This document shows positions 16,499 to 23,153 of a stretch of DNA of 64,000 bases, piece by piece; the stretch's first letter is position 1, and each line of letters starts with the position of its first letter. The notes under the pieces are model-generated. The model made no database searches and was not told the DNA's origin. It worked only from the letters and a program-made list of their open reading frames with translations. Position numbers and translations under genes: made by a program. The DNA lies in contig NZ_OY764211.1 of the NCBI RefSeq assembly GCF_963668165.1, positions 558,001 through 622,000 on the forward strand, written 5' to 3'. The stretch comes from Marispirochaeta sp. (GTDB lineage: Bacteria > Spirochaetota > Spirochaetia > JC444 > Marispirochaetaceae).

Positions 16499-17557
16499 TC
16501 AGCGGCGGCCCAGGGCCTCGTAGCGCATGAACTGGTCCTCCAGTACAATGGCCGCCATGGCTTCCATAACCGGAACAATACGGGGACAGATGCAGGGGTC
16601 ATGCCGACCCTCGGTAATAATCTCCCGCTCATTCCCCCGGATGTCTCGGGTTTTCTGCTTAACGGTTATGCTGGATGTCGGTTTTACTGCCGCCCGGAAG
16701 ACTATCTCCTGGCCGGTGGATATTCCCCCCAGAACCCCGCCGGCATTGTTGCTGCGGAATCCGGAGGCATCCATCCAGTCGTTGTGTTCGCTTCCCCGCA
16801 TATCGGCGCAGGCAAAGCCGGAGCCGAACTCGATGCCTTTGACTGCCCCCAGGCTGAGAATGGCCCGGCCCAGTTCCGCATCCAGCTTTTCGAAGACCGG
16901 TTCCCCCAAACCGGCAGGGACACCCATTATACGGCACTCGATAATACCGCCCACGGAATCCCCGATCTCGGAAAGTTCCATTACCCGGGCGGTCATCTGT
17001 TCGGCGGCCGTAAGGTTGCAGGCCCGCATGGGGTTTTTCTCTATAACAGCGGGGTCAAAGCTTTCGCAGGAAATCCCGGCGGCCCGCAGGGTGTAGGCGG
17101 TAATGGAGACACCCCGCCTGGCAAGGAGCTTCTTTGCCACCGCGCCTGCAGCTACCCGGCCTGCTGTTTCCCGGCCGGAGGCCCGGCCCGATCCGCGGTG
17201 GTCACGGATTCCGTACTTTGCAAGATAGGTAAAATCGGCATGGCCTGGGCGGAACATTTCTTTGATGTCGTCGTAGGCACTGGGGCGCATGTCCTGGTTG
17301 TACAGCACTATGCCAATGGGAGTGCCGGTGGTAAGCCCCTCAAAAATCCCGGAGAGAATATGAACCCGGTCGCTCTCCTGACGGGGAGTGGTGACATCCG
17401 ACTGGCCGGGTTTACGTCGGTTCATCTCTACCTGAATATCTTCTTCCGCAAGAGGAAGCCCCGGCGCGACACCTTCAACGATGACACCCACACCGGGTCC
17501 ATGTGACTCTCCAAAGGTACTTATGCGAAAAAGAGTGCCGAAACTGCTACCTGACAT
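16499..17557 (-). CDS. aroC: Chorismate synthase
   Basis: Converts 5-enolpyruvylshikimate 3-phosphate to chorismate, the last shikimate-pathway step, using reduced FMN. At 352 residues it is of normal length. Motifs: GTLFRISTFGESHGPGVGVIVEG at the N-terminus, RPGHADFTYLAKYG, DHRGSGRASGRETAGRVAAGA, and the C-terminal GGISTGQEIVFRAAVKPTSSI with GRHDPCICPRIVPV. The flavin-binding and catalytic His/Asp/Arg regions all appear intact. Its start overlaps the end of the shikimate kinase gene by 11 nt, so the two are coupled. aroDE lies 8 kb away on the other strand. Confidence 0.97.
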   Translation of the reverse strand: MSGSSFGTLFRISTFGESHGPGVGVIVEGVAPGLPLAEEDIQVEMNRRKPGQSDVTTPRQESDRVHILSGIFEGLTTGTPIGIVLYNQDMRPSAYDDIKEMFRPGHADFTYLAKYGIRDHRGSGRASGRETAGRVAAGAVAKKLLARRGVSITAYTLRAAGISCESFDPAVIEKNPMRACNLTAAEQMTARVMELSEIGDSVGGIIECRIMGVPAGLGEPVFEKLDAELGRAILSLGAVKGIEFGSGFACADMRGSEHNDWMDASGFRSNNAGGVLGGISTGQEIVFRAAVKPTSSITVKQKTRDIRGNEREIITEGRHDPCICPRIVPVMEAMAAIVLEDQFMRYEALGRR

Positions 17558-18116
17558 TGTCGTACTCCTGAAGGGCTTTGTGTATCATGGCCGATCCTCT
17601 TGCGACATCCGCCCCTTTCAGCTCAATGGTAAGGTCCGCCGCAGAGCGGTACAGAGTGTCCCGATACTGAAAAAGCTCCAGGAAGCTCTCCCGGGGGGCC
17701 TTTTCATCCAGAAAAGGGGGAATTCCTCTGGCTATTATGCGGGAATAGAGGATCTCAGCTTCTTCGTAAAGATACACTAAAATCCCGAGACCGGACAAGA
17801 CGCAGCGGGTTTCCGGGTTTTCAGGAGTGCCCCCGCCAAGAGCCAGTACGCAGGCTTCGTTGTTTTTGCGGATCCTGCCCAGGGCTTCCAGCTCCAGGGC
17901 CTGAAAACCGGTTTTTCCAAGGCGGCGGTAAATCTCTCTGGGTTCCCAGGTAATGGCATCCTGACCGCCCCGGTTTTCCCGGCACAGCTCAACCACTATG
18001 TCATCAAGATCAAGAAACGGGATTTCGAGCTCCCCGGCAAGGTACCGGCCTATGGTTGATTTTCCACAATGTTTTATGCCCGAAACTATAATCGGGCGGG
18101 AGGGATGGTACTTCAT
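17547..18116 (-). CDS. aroK: Shikimate kinase
   Basis: Phosphorylates shikimate at O3 with ATP. With the ATG at 18116 the protein has 189 residues, close to the family norm of 170-190. Walker A is GIKHCGKST (residues 12-20), followed by FLDLDDIVVE, where the Asp pair binds Mg and shikimate. The shikimate-binding LALGGGTPENP and the adenine-side YRDTLYRSAADLTI are present. An upstream extension from 18290 would run through the neighbouring gene and has no homology to kinases. A promoter lies just inside the 3' end of the c-di-GMP gene. The weakly conserved Arg in the EIYRRLGKTGF segment is as in other kinases. Confidence 0.92.
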   Translation of the reverse strand: MKYHPSRPIIVSGIKHCGKSTIGRYLAGELEIPFLDLDDIVVELCRENRGGQDAITWEPREIYRRLGKTGFQALELEALGRIRKNNEACVLALGGGTPENPETRCVLSGLGILVYLYEEAEILYSRIIARGIPPFLDEKAPRESFLELFQYRDTLYRSAADLTIELKGADVARGSAMIHKALQEYDNVR

Positions 18117-18128
18117 ACGTGTCTGTGC

Positions 18129-18157
18129 AGAGTATCTGTCAGCAGCCGGCAGGTCAA
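18129..18157 (-). promoter_or_regulatory. Promoter of aroK-aroC
   Basis: On the minus strand: TTGACC (18152-18157, overlapping the stop codon of the upstream gene), 17 nt, TACTCT (18129-18134). The start codon follows after 12 nt, leaving a leader of about 5 nt with no Shine-Dalgarno. Confidence 0.5.
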
Positions 18158-20247
18158 GGTTCTTTGGATGCAGCCGGAGGCCGGGACAGGGAAAACTGGG
18201 TAAGAGGCGAGGGGGCTGCGATTTCATAGCCTTGTGCGTAGTCCACGCCGATATCCTGTACAAGCAGAAGGATTTCTCTGGAACGCACAAACTCAGCCAC
18301 CGTCACCGTTCCGATTATATGTCCCAGGTTGTTGATGGCCTCCACCATGGAGCGGTCAATGGGGTTTTCGTCCATGTCGGAAACAAAGGTCCCGTCTATC
18401 TTGAGGTAGTCCACCGGCAGGGTCTTCAGGTAATTAAAGGAGGAAAAACCCGAACCGAAATCGTCAAGCGAGAAGGAGTAGCCCTTGTTCCGCATCTCCT
18501 TGATGAAATTATTGGTAACCTGCATATTGGAAATAGCTGCCGTCTCGGTAACCTCAAAACAGAGGTACTGAGCCGGCACGCCGGAGGTGGAAACCAGGTC
18601 CCCGATTGTTTCCAGAAACTGTTCATTGGCCAGGGTTCCGGCGCTTAAATTAATACTGAACATTATGTCCTCGTTCGGGGCTTCGTGCAGAATTGAAGAG
18701 ATGGCGGAGAGACTTTTTTTGACGACAGCCTTGTCGATGGTAGGCATAAAGTTGTAGCGCTCCGCTGCGGGAATAAAGGCCCCGGGCATTATAAGGTCCC
18801 CTTCGGGACTTACAATGCGCAGAAGAATTTCGTTCTTTATGGTCCGGTATTTCCCGTTAAGGGGGACAATGGGCTGATAGTAGAGGACCAGCCGGTCTTC
18901 TTCGATGGCGGAATTGAGCTTCGAGATCCAGGTCATTTCATTGCGCCGGTTCTGGAAGATATTGGCGCTTGAATCGTACAGTTTGATTTTGTTGCCTCCC
19001 TCTTCTTTGGCAGTAAAGCAGGCATCATCCGCGGCAGCCAGAACTGCTTGAATGTCCTTGGATTCGTTGTCAATCTTTACAAGGCCTATGGAAGAGTTAA
19101 TGGTAAAGACCTTGTCGTCCCAGACCATCTTGTGGTTTACCAGGCGGCTTAAAAGGCGATCTGAAATCAGTTTTGCCTGGCTGATGGATATATGGGCCAG
19201 GATTACACCAAACTCGTCTCCCCCCAGGCGGGCGCAAAAGTCGGATGCCCGAACCATGGATTTAATAATGGATGTTGCCTGGAGCAGCATTTCGTCTCCG
19301 GCGCGGTGCCCCAGGGTATCGTTGACCACCTTGAACTGGTCAAGGTCGATATATAAAAGGGCGTGGGTTATGGAGATATCCAGGGTGTTCTGAACCAGGC
19401 TGTTCAGTTTGACGGAAAAAGCCTCGCGATTCGACAGACCGGTAAGAATATCGTGACTTGCCTGGTAAGAAATACGGTCGCTCAGATGTTTAACAACCGA
19501 TGTGTCGTGCAGGACGACGACGCTTCCTTCATTGTCTCCCTGTGGACCGTGAATCATGGAAAAGGAGCCGTCCACATGAATCTTGTCACCGCTGTGGTTT
19601 ATAAGTATTGTATCCTGGAACCGAAATGGAAGGTCCTCGGGGGGAATTTTTGTCAGGTCGGTAAAGTCAATTCGCCCCGCCCGGGAGTCATATATTTCCA
19701 GAACCTCACCCAGAGAATTGCCAATAAGTTCCTCGTTGCCGCGGCCGAGAATCGATGAGGCCACGGGATTAACAAAACGAACATAGCCGTCTGTACCGGT
19801 TGCAATTATCCCGTCTTCAATAGACGAGAACATTGCGGAGTACCAGCGCTCCTGCCACTTCAGCTTTCTGTCTACGGCGTATTTATACAGGGCTATATCT
19901 ATGCTGGTATACAGTTCCTTCTCTTTAAAGGGCTTCAGGATATATCCCAGGGGTTCCACATGCTTGGCCCGCTCAAGGGTCTTTTCGTCGGAATAAGCAG
20001 TCAGAAACATTACCGGGATTTCGAAACGATCTTTGATTATCTCTGCGGTGTCAATGCCGTCCATGTCTCCGGAGAGCATTATGTCCATGAGAATTATGTC
20101 TGGGGGGGTAGATTCAACGGATTCGATTGCCTGCCGGCCTGTGGCGACAACACCGGTTACCTGATATCCGAAGTTCTCCAGCCTTCGCTGCAGATCGATG
20201 GCGATAATCCGTTCATCTTCTACGATAAGTATTTTCTCGCTGCTCAT
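18154..20247 (-). CDS. Response regulator with REC-PAS-GGDEF-EAL domains (c-di-GMP turnover)
   Basis: A 697-residue cytosolic signalling protein. REC domain at residues 1-125 (ILIVEDE, phospho-acceptor Asp in IILMDIML, Lys in ILKPF). PAS domain about 135-260. GGDEF at about 290-420 with an intact ARLGGDEF and an RASD inhibitory site five residues upstream, so a product-inhibited diguanylate cyclase is expected. EAL domain about 450-690: the signature reads EILLR, but the catalytic Glu is kept. INLSAGTL, FEVTE, DDFGSGFSS, LKID, VAE and the AQGY Gln are all present, so phosphodiesterase activity is plausible. No cognate histidine kinase is adjacent. Likely controls motility or adhesion; which activity dominates is unknown. 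Confidence 0.95.
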   Translation of the reverse strand: MSSEKILIVEDERIIAIDLQRRLENFGYQVTGVVATGRQAIESVESTPPDIILMDIMLSGDMDGIDTAEIIKDRFEIPVMFLTAYSDEKTLERAKHVEPLGYILKPFKEKELYTSIDIALYKYAVDRKLKWQERWYSAMFSSIEDGIIATGTDGYVRFVNPVASSILGRGNEELIGNSLGEVLEIYDSRAGRIDFTDLTKIPPEDLPFRFQDTILINHSGDKIHVDGSFSMIHGPQGDNEGSVVVLHDTSVVKHLSDRISYQASHDILTGLSNREAFSVKLNSLVQNTLDISITHALLYIDLDQFKVVNDTLGHRAGDEMLLQATSIIKSMVRASDFCARLGGDEFGVILAHISISQAKLISDRLLSRLVNHKMVWDDKVFTINSSIGLVKIDNESKDIQAVLAAADDACFTAKEEGGNKIKLYDSSANIFQNRRNEMTWISKLNSAIEEDRLVLYYQPIVPLNGKYRTIKNEILLRIVSPEGDLIMPGAFIPAAERYNFMPTIDKAVVKKSLSAISSILHEAPNEDIMFSINLSAGTLANEQFLETIGDLVSTSGVPAQYLCFEVTETAAISNMQVTNNFIKEMRNKGYSFSLDDFGSGFSSFNYLKTLPVDYLKIDGTFVSDMDENPIDRSMVEAINNLGHIIGTVTVAEFVRSREILLLVQDIGVDYAQGYEIAAPSPLTQFSLSRPPAASKEP

Positions 20248-20273
20248 AATCCCTCAAATTACTCAATAACTCA

Positions 20274-20302
20274 ATCTTACTTTCTTACAGTAAAATATGC
20301 AA
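20274..20302 (-). promoter_or_regulatory. Promoter of the REC-PAS-GGDEF-EAL gene
   Basis: On the minus strand: TTGCAT (20297-20302), 17 nt, TAAGAT (20274-20279). The leader is about 20 nt and includes GAGGG before the ATG at 20247. Confidence 0.5.
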
Positions 20303-20332
20303 ACCCAAATCTATTATAGATTTCATTGGAAC

Positions 20333-20361
20333 TTGACATCACCAGCTCCTATCGTCATGCT
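20333..20361 (+). promoter_or_regulatory. Possible promoter of dgt
   Basis: A perfect -35 TTGACA (20333-20338), then 17 nt and a weak -10, CATGCT (20356-20361). TAGGA precedes the ATG at 20375. Confidence 0.35.
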
Positions 20362-20374
20362 TTAGGGTAGGAAT

Positions 20375-21535
20375 ATGAGCAGTCTGTTTTTTTCTACACC
20401 CTTAAGCCGCGAGGAACTGACCGTTCGTGTCCGTCCACGGGAAAACGACGTGCGGGGTGCCTTCTTTCGGGATACCACCGCTATTATCCATTCAAATCCT
20501 TTCCGGCGCCTGAAGCACAAGACCCAGGTCTTTTTTACCCCCCAGAACGACCATATCTGCACACGTATTGAACATGTGCTGCATGTCGCCAGCGTGGCCG
20601 CCACAATCTGCCGTTCCCTGAACCTGGATGCCGACATGGCCTGGGCCATCGGGCTTGGTCATGATCTGGGGCACACCCCCTTTGGGCATGTAGGAGAGAA
20701 GATCGTGGAAGAGATAATGGCTGCGCCTTTTGCCCACGAGCTCTACTCCCTCAGGGTGGTGGACAAGCTGATCAACCACGGCCGGGGCCTCAATCTAACA
20801 TACGCAGTACGGGACGGGATTGTTAATCACTGCGGCGAACAGTTTGAGCAGGCCATTGTACCGGATTTTGATCTAAAGGATCTGTCAGCCATCAATGCCC
20901 GCAATCGTTACCCCGCAACATGGGAGGGCTGCGTTGTACGGATGTCCGATAAAATCGCCTATCTGGGACGTGATTTTGAGGATGCGGTAAAACTGAGAAT
21001 TCTTTCCCGCAACAGCCTGCCCATGGATGTGATAAACCTTCTGGGAAGTTCTAACGGAGAGATTATTGATTCCCTGGTGAACGACATAATCCAGTCGTCC
21101 CTTAAAACCGGAACCATAGGTTTTTCCAGACCGGTATACGAGGCCCTGATAAGCTTCAAGAATTTTAATTATTCGCATATATATCGGCATGAACTTTTGT
21201 CGGAGTATCATACTTATTTCCGGCGTATTCTTTTTACCCTGTTTACCTACCTGACGGAGCTTCATACCCGCTTCGGCACCGAGTATCATCGGTATCCTGA
21301 CGAAGGTAACACTCTGGCTGCCCGTTTTGGGGAGTATCTGTCCAAGATGAAGGAGCTGTACACTAGCGAAGGAGCCTCCTCCAGTACCATGGCAATAGAC
21401 TATATTGCCGGAATGACCGATGATTTTGCCCTGGATGCGGTGTCCGAGATTATGGTACCCAAGCACTTTGAGTCGAAGTTTGACACTCTTCTTTTTGAAA
21501 GAAGAAGAGAATTTGACAAGCCCGGCCGGGATTAG
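20375..21535 (+). CDS. dgt: Deoxyguanosinetriphosphate triphosphohydrolase-like protein (HD domain)
   Basis: Hydrolyses dGTP or other dNTPs to the nucleoside and triphosphate, adjusting dNTP pools. The 386-residue protein shows the HD metal site in order: RRLKHKTQVF, R-I-E-H-VLHVASVAATI (first His), GLGHDLGHTPFGHVGE (HD pair and following His), and a later RMSDKIAYLGRDFED with the last Asp. The family name is secure; substrate preference is not. The gene is divergent from the c-di-GMP gene and 3.5 kb from the anaerobic ribonucleotide reductase operon. A connection through dNTP balance is reasonable but inferred. Confidence 0.92.
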   Translation: MSSLFFSTPLSREELTVRVRPRENDVRGAFFRDTTAIIHSNPFRRLKHKTQVFFTPQNDHICTRIEHVLHVASVAATICRSLNLDADMAWAIGLGHDLGHTPFGHVGEKIVEEIMAAPFAHELYSLRVVDKLINHGRGLNLTYAVRDGIVNHCGEQFEQAIVPDFDLKDLSAINARNRYPATWEGCVVRMSDKIAYLGRDFEDAVKLRILSRNSLPMDVINLLGSSNGEIIDSLVNDIIQSSLKTGTIGFSRPVYEALISFKNFNYSHIYRHELLSEYHTYFRRILFTLFTYLTELHTRFGTEYHRYPDEGNTLAARFGEYLSKMKELYTSEGASSSTMAIDYIAGMTDDFALDAVSEIMVPKHFESKFDTLLFERRREFDKPGRD

Positions 21536-21606
21536 TACCTTATAACTGCTAAACCATCGCAGCTGATAAACTCGCGCTTTTTTAAATGTATAGAGGAGTT
21601 TTCCAA

Positions 21607-21873
21607 GTGATGTATCAGGAGAAAATAGGCGAATCTCTTCTGCGTATGGAAGAAATCTATCCTCATCAGATAGAAAATATTCTTCTGCGTCAGCAATGCG
21701 GCGACAAACGCCGTTTTGGAGAGATCGCGGTAGACCTTCGATACATAGACAGCAAAACACTTGAATCTTGTCTGTCCGCCTCCAGTCTTGCCCTGTGGAC
21801 GAAACAGGAGAATCGGCAGAGGCAGACTTCTTCCGCCTCGGGCAGCTCAGCTGCAGTTTCCGATGAATCCTGA
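21607..21873 (+). CDS. Small protein resembling the N-terminal domain of type II/IV secretion ATPases
   Basis: About 88 residues. I chose GTG at 21607 because GAGGAG lies 8 nt upstream; ATG at 21610 is the next candidate. The body, IGESLLRMEEIYPHQIENILLRQQ then RFGEIAVDLRYIDSKTLESCL, shows the two-helix I-G-E-x-L...L repeated pattern of GspE/PilB N-terminal (MshEN-like) domains. In those ATPases this region can bind c-di-GMP or partner proteins. Here it stands alone, with a Ser-rich disordered tail. It lies 71 nt after dgt, probably on the same transcript. A role as an adaptor is speculative. Confidence 0.7.
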   Translation: MMYQEKIGESLLRMEEIYPHQIENILLRQQCGDKRRFGEIAVDLRYIDSKTLESCLSASSLALWTKQENRQRQTSSASGSSAAVSDES

Positions 21874-21890
21874 AAGTCTGTACTGGCAGT

Positions 21891-22589
21891 TTAATTAGTC
21901 CGTATCTGTGCTGGAACTCCTGCTAAACGCAGTTTCTCTGCGATACCTTCAAGTACCTCCGCCGGATAAGGATCTACTTCTGCCCAGGAACTATCCAGGG
22001 TCCGCTGGTTTCTGTATCCCGACAGCAGATACGAATCGGCACCTCGAACCTCGGGGATTATCATGTCAAAATCCTCTTCAGCCACAATACCCGGTACTAT
22101 AGTGGTACGCAGCTGATGGGGAATACCGTTTCCGATCAGAATCTTCAGACTTTCCCGTATCTTGCGGACGATCTGTTCAGCAGCCGTCCCTGACGGCAGT
22201 ACCCGGCTATAGTTAGAAAAGGATGTCTTTATGTCCATAGCTACAAAATCGGGCCGCAGTTGTTCCAGCTTAGCGGGAAAACTGCCGTTGGTATCGATTT
22301 TTATTTCCAGGCCAAGGTCTCTGATTGCTCCGGTCAGCACTCCGATGTCGGGGTGCAGCAAAGGTTCGCCGCCGGTAATTACCACCCCTCCCAGCACCGG
22401 ACGCCGTTTTTCCAGAAAACGCAGGATATCCTCCATGCTGAGAAAATCCTCCGGGACCGGACCGCTGACAAGTTCAGGATTATGACAATAGGGGCAGTAG
22501 AAATTACAGCCCGCTGTAAAGAGTACCGCCGCCACCTTACCGGGGTAATCAATCAGGGAAGTCTTGATCAGTCCCAGACGGGTAATCAA
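21891..22589 (-). CDS. nrdG: Anaerobic ribonucleotide reductase activating protein (radical SAM)
   Basis: Uses S-adenosylmethionine and a 4Fe-4S cluster to place the glycyl radical on class III ribonucleotide reductase. The 232-residue protein carries the radical-SAM triad CNFYCPYC near residues 27-34, followed by HNPELV. GGVVITGGEPLLHPD (SAM-binding GGE region) and LEIKIDTNGSFP are also present. It is of the subtype often found beside NrdD enzymes of the non-enteric group. Its ATG overlaps the stop codon of the glycyl-radical/glutaredoxin gene (22586-22589, ATGA), which ties it to that substrate. Confidence 0.93.
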   Translation of the reverse strand: MITRLGLIKTSLIDYPGKVAAVLFTAGCNFYCPYCHNPELVSGPVPEDFLSMEDILRFLEKRRPVLGGVVITGGEPLLHPDIGVLTGAIRDLGLEIKIDTNGSFPAKLEQLRPDFVAMDIKTSFSNYSRVLPSGTAAEQIVRKIRESLKILIGNGIPHQLRTTIVPGIVAEEDFDMIIPEVRGADSYLLSGYRNQRTLDSSWAEVDPYPAEVLEGIAEKLRLAGVPAQIRTN

Positions 22590-23131
22590 CTCACCGCCCG
22601 TTCTTTGGTGAAGGTTTTTACAAGATCCTGCAGATTCGCGCTGCGGAAAAGTTCGTTCCCGCTGGAATCACGGAAGATTACCGTAGGAGTAGCACAGACA
22701 GCGAGTTCTCCCGCCATCTCAAAACCTTCGTCCATATCTACGTTAATCTCGCTGCCCGTAAATCCGAGTTCCGCGAGATAGGCCTTAACAGGGGGGCAGT
22801 TTGGGCAGGTGCTGCGGTAAAAATACTGATACGCAGCGATATCCGTGAGTTTTCTGTCTTCACTGTTTTGTGCCCGCTTTTTGCCGAGTTCCCGGATATC
22901 ACTGCTTTTTTCAGTATTCAGGTGAGATTCCTCCGGGACCTCAAAGGTGCGACGGTGCTTATATTCCTCCCGCTTGCCGCGGTTCCAGTTCTTGACTGCG
23001 CGGTAGTATCCTACGATCCGGGTGTAGACTTCGGTCTGACGGCCTCGTACCTTTTCCGCCTCCTGCTTCAGTTTATCGATTTCCATATTTATCTGTTCAA
23101 GGGTCATGGTGTCTTCAATTATTTCTTTCAT
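22586..23131 (-). CDS. Stand-alone NrdD glycyl-radical domain fused to a glutaredoxin/NrdH-like domain
   Basis: A 181-residue protein between nrdD and nrdG. Residues 8-30 form a charged coil (LEQINMEIDKLKQEAEKVRG). Residues 32-62 read RQTEVYTRIVGYYRAVKNW and then GKREEYKHR, which matches the C-terminal glycyl-radical loop of class III reductases; Gly41 would be the radical site. A linker leads to a thioredoxin-fold domain from about residue 98, with YFYRSTCPNCPPVKAYL (redox Cys109/Cys112) and the cis-Pro motif CATPTVIF. The preceding NrdD lacks this loop. The gene has its own Shine-Dalgarno (AGAGGAAG) 22 nt after nrdD, so it is a true separate gene rather than a frameshift. I infer that it supplies both the radical and the reducing dithiol. 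Confidence 0.85.
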   Translation of the reverse strand: MKEIIEDTMTLEQINMEIDKLKQEAEKVRGRQTEVYTRIVGYYRAVKNWNRGKREEYKHRRTFEVPEESHLNTEKSSDIRELGKKRAQNSEDRKLTDIAAYQYFYRSTCPNCPPVKAYLAELGFTGSEINVDMDEGFEMAGELAVCATPTVIFRDSSGNELFRSANLQDLVKTFTKERAVS

Positions 23132-23153
23132 TTTTCGTCTTCCTCTTCTGTTT

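Noticed and set aside
16601..17506. Long open frame on the + strand, 301 codons, opposite aroC
   Set aside because: It mirrors the G+C-rich third positions of aroC and has no recognisable protein features.
18154..20247. EAL domain judged degenerate because the signature reads EIL
   Set aside because: The metal- and substrate-binding residues (Glu of EIL, Asn, Glu, Asp pair, Lys, Glu and Gln) are all present, so activity cannot be ruled out from this change.
20885..21760. Open frame on the - strand, 291 codons, opposite dgt and the small downstream gene
   Set aside because: It spans two genuine + strand genes and an intergenic region, with no Shine-Dalgarno or family motif.
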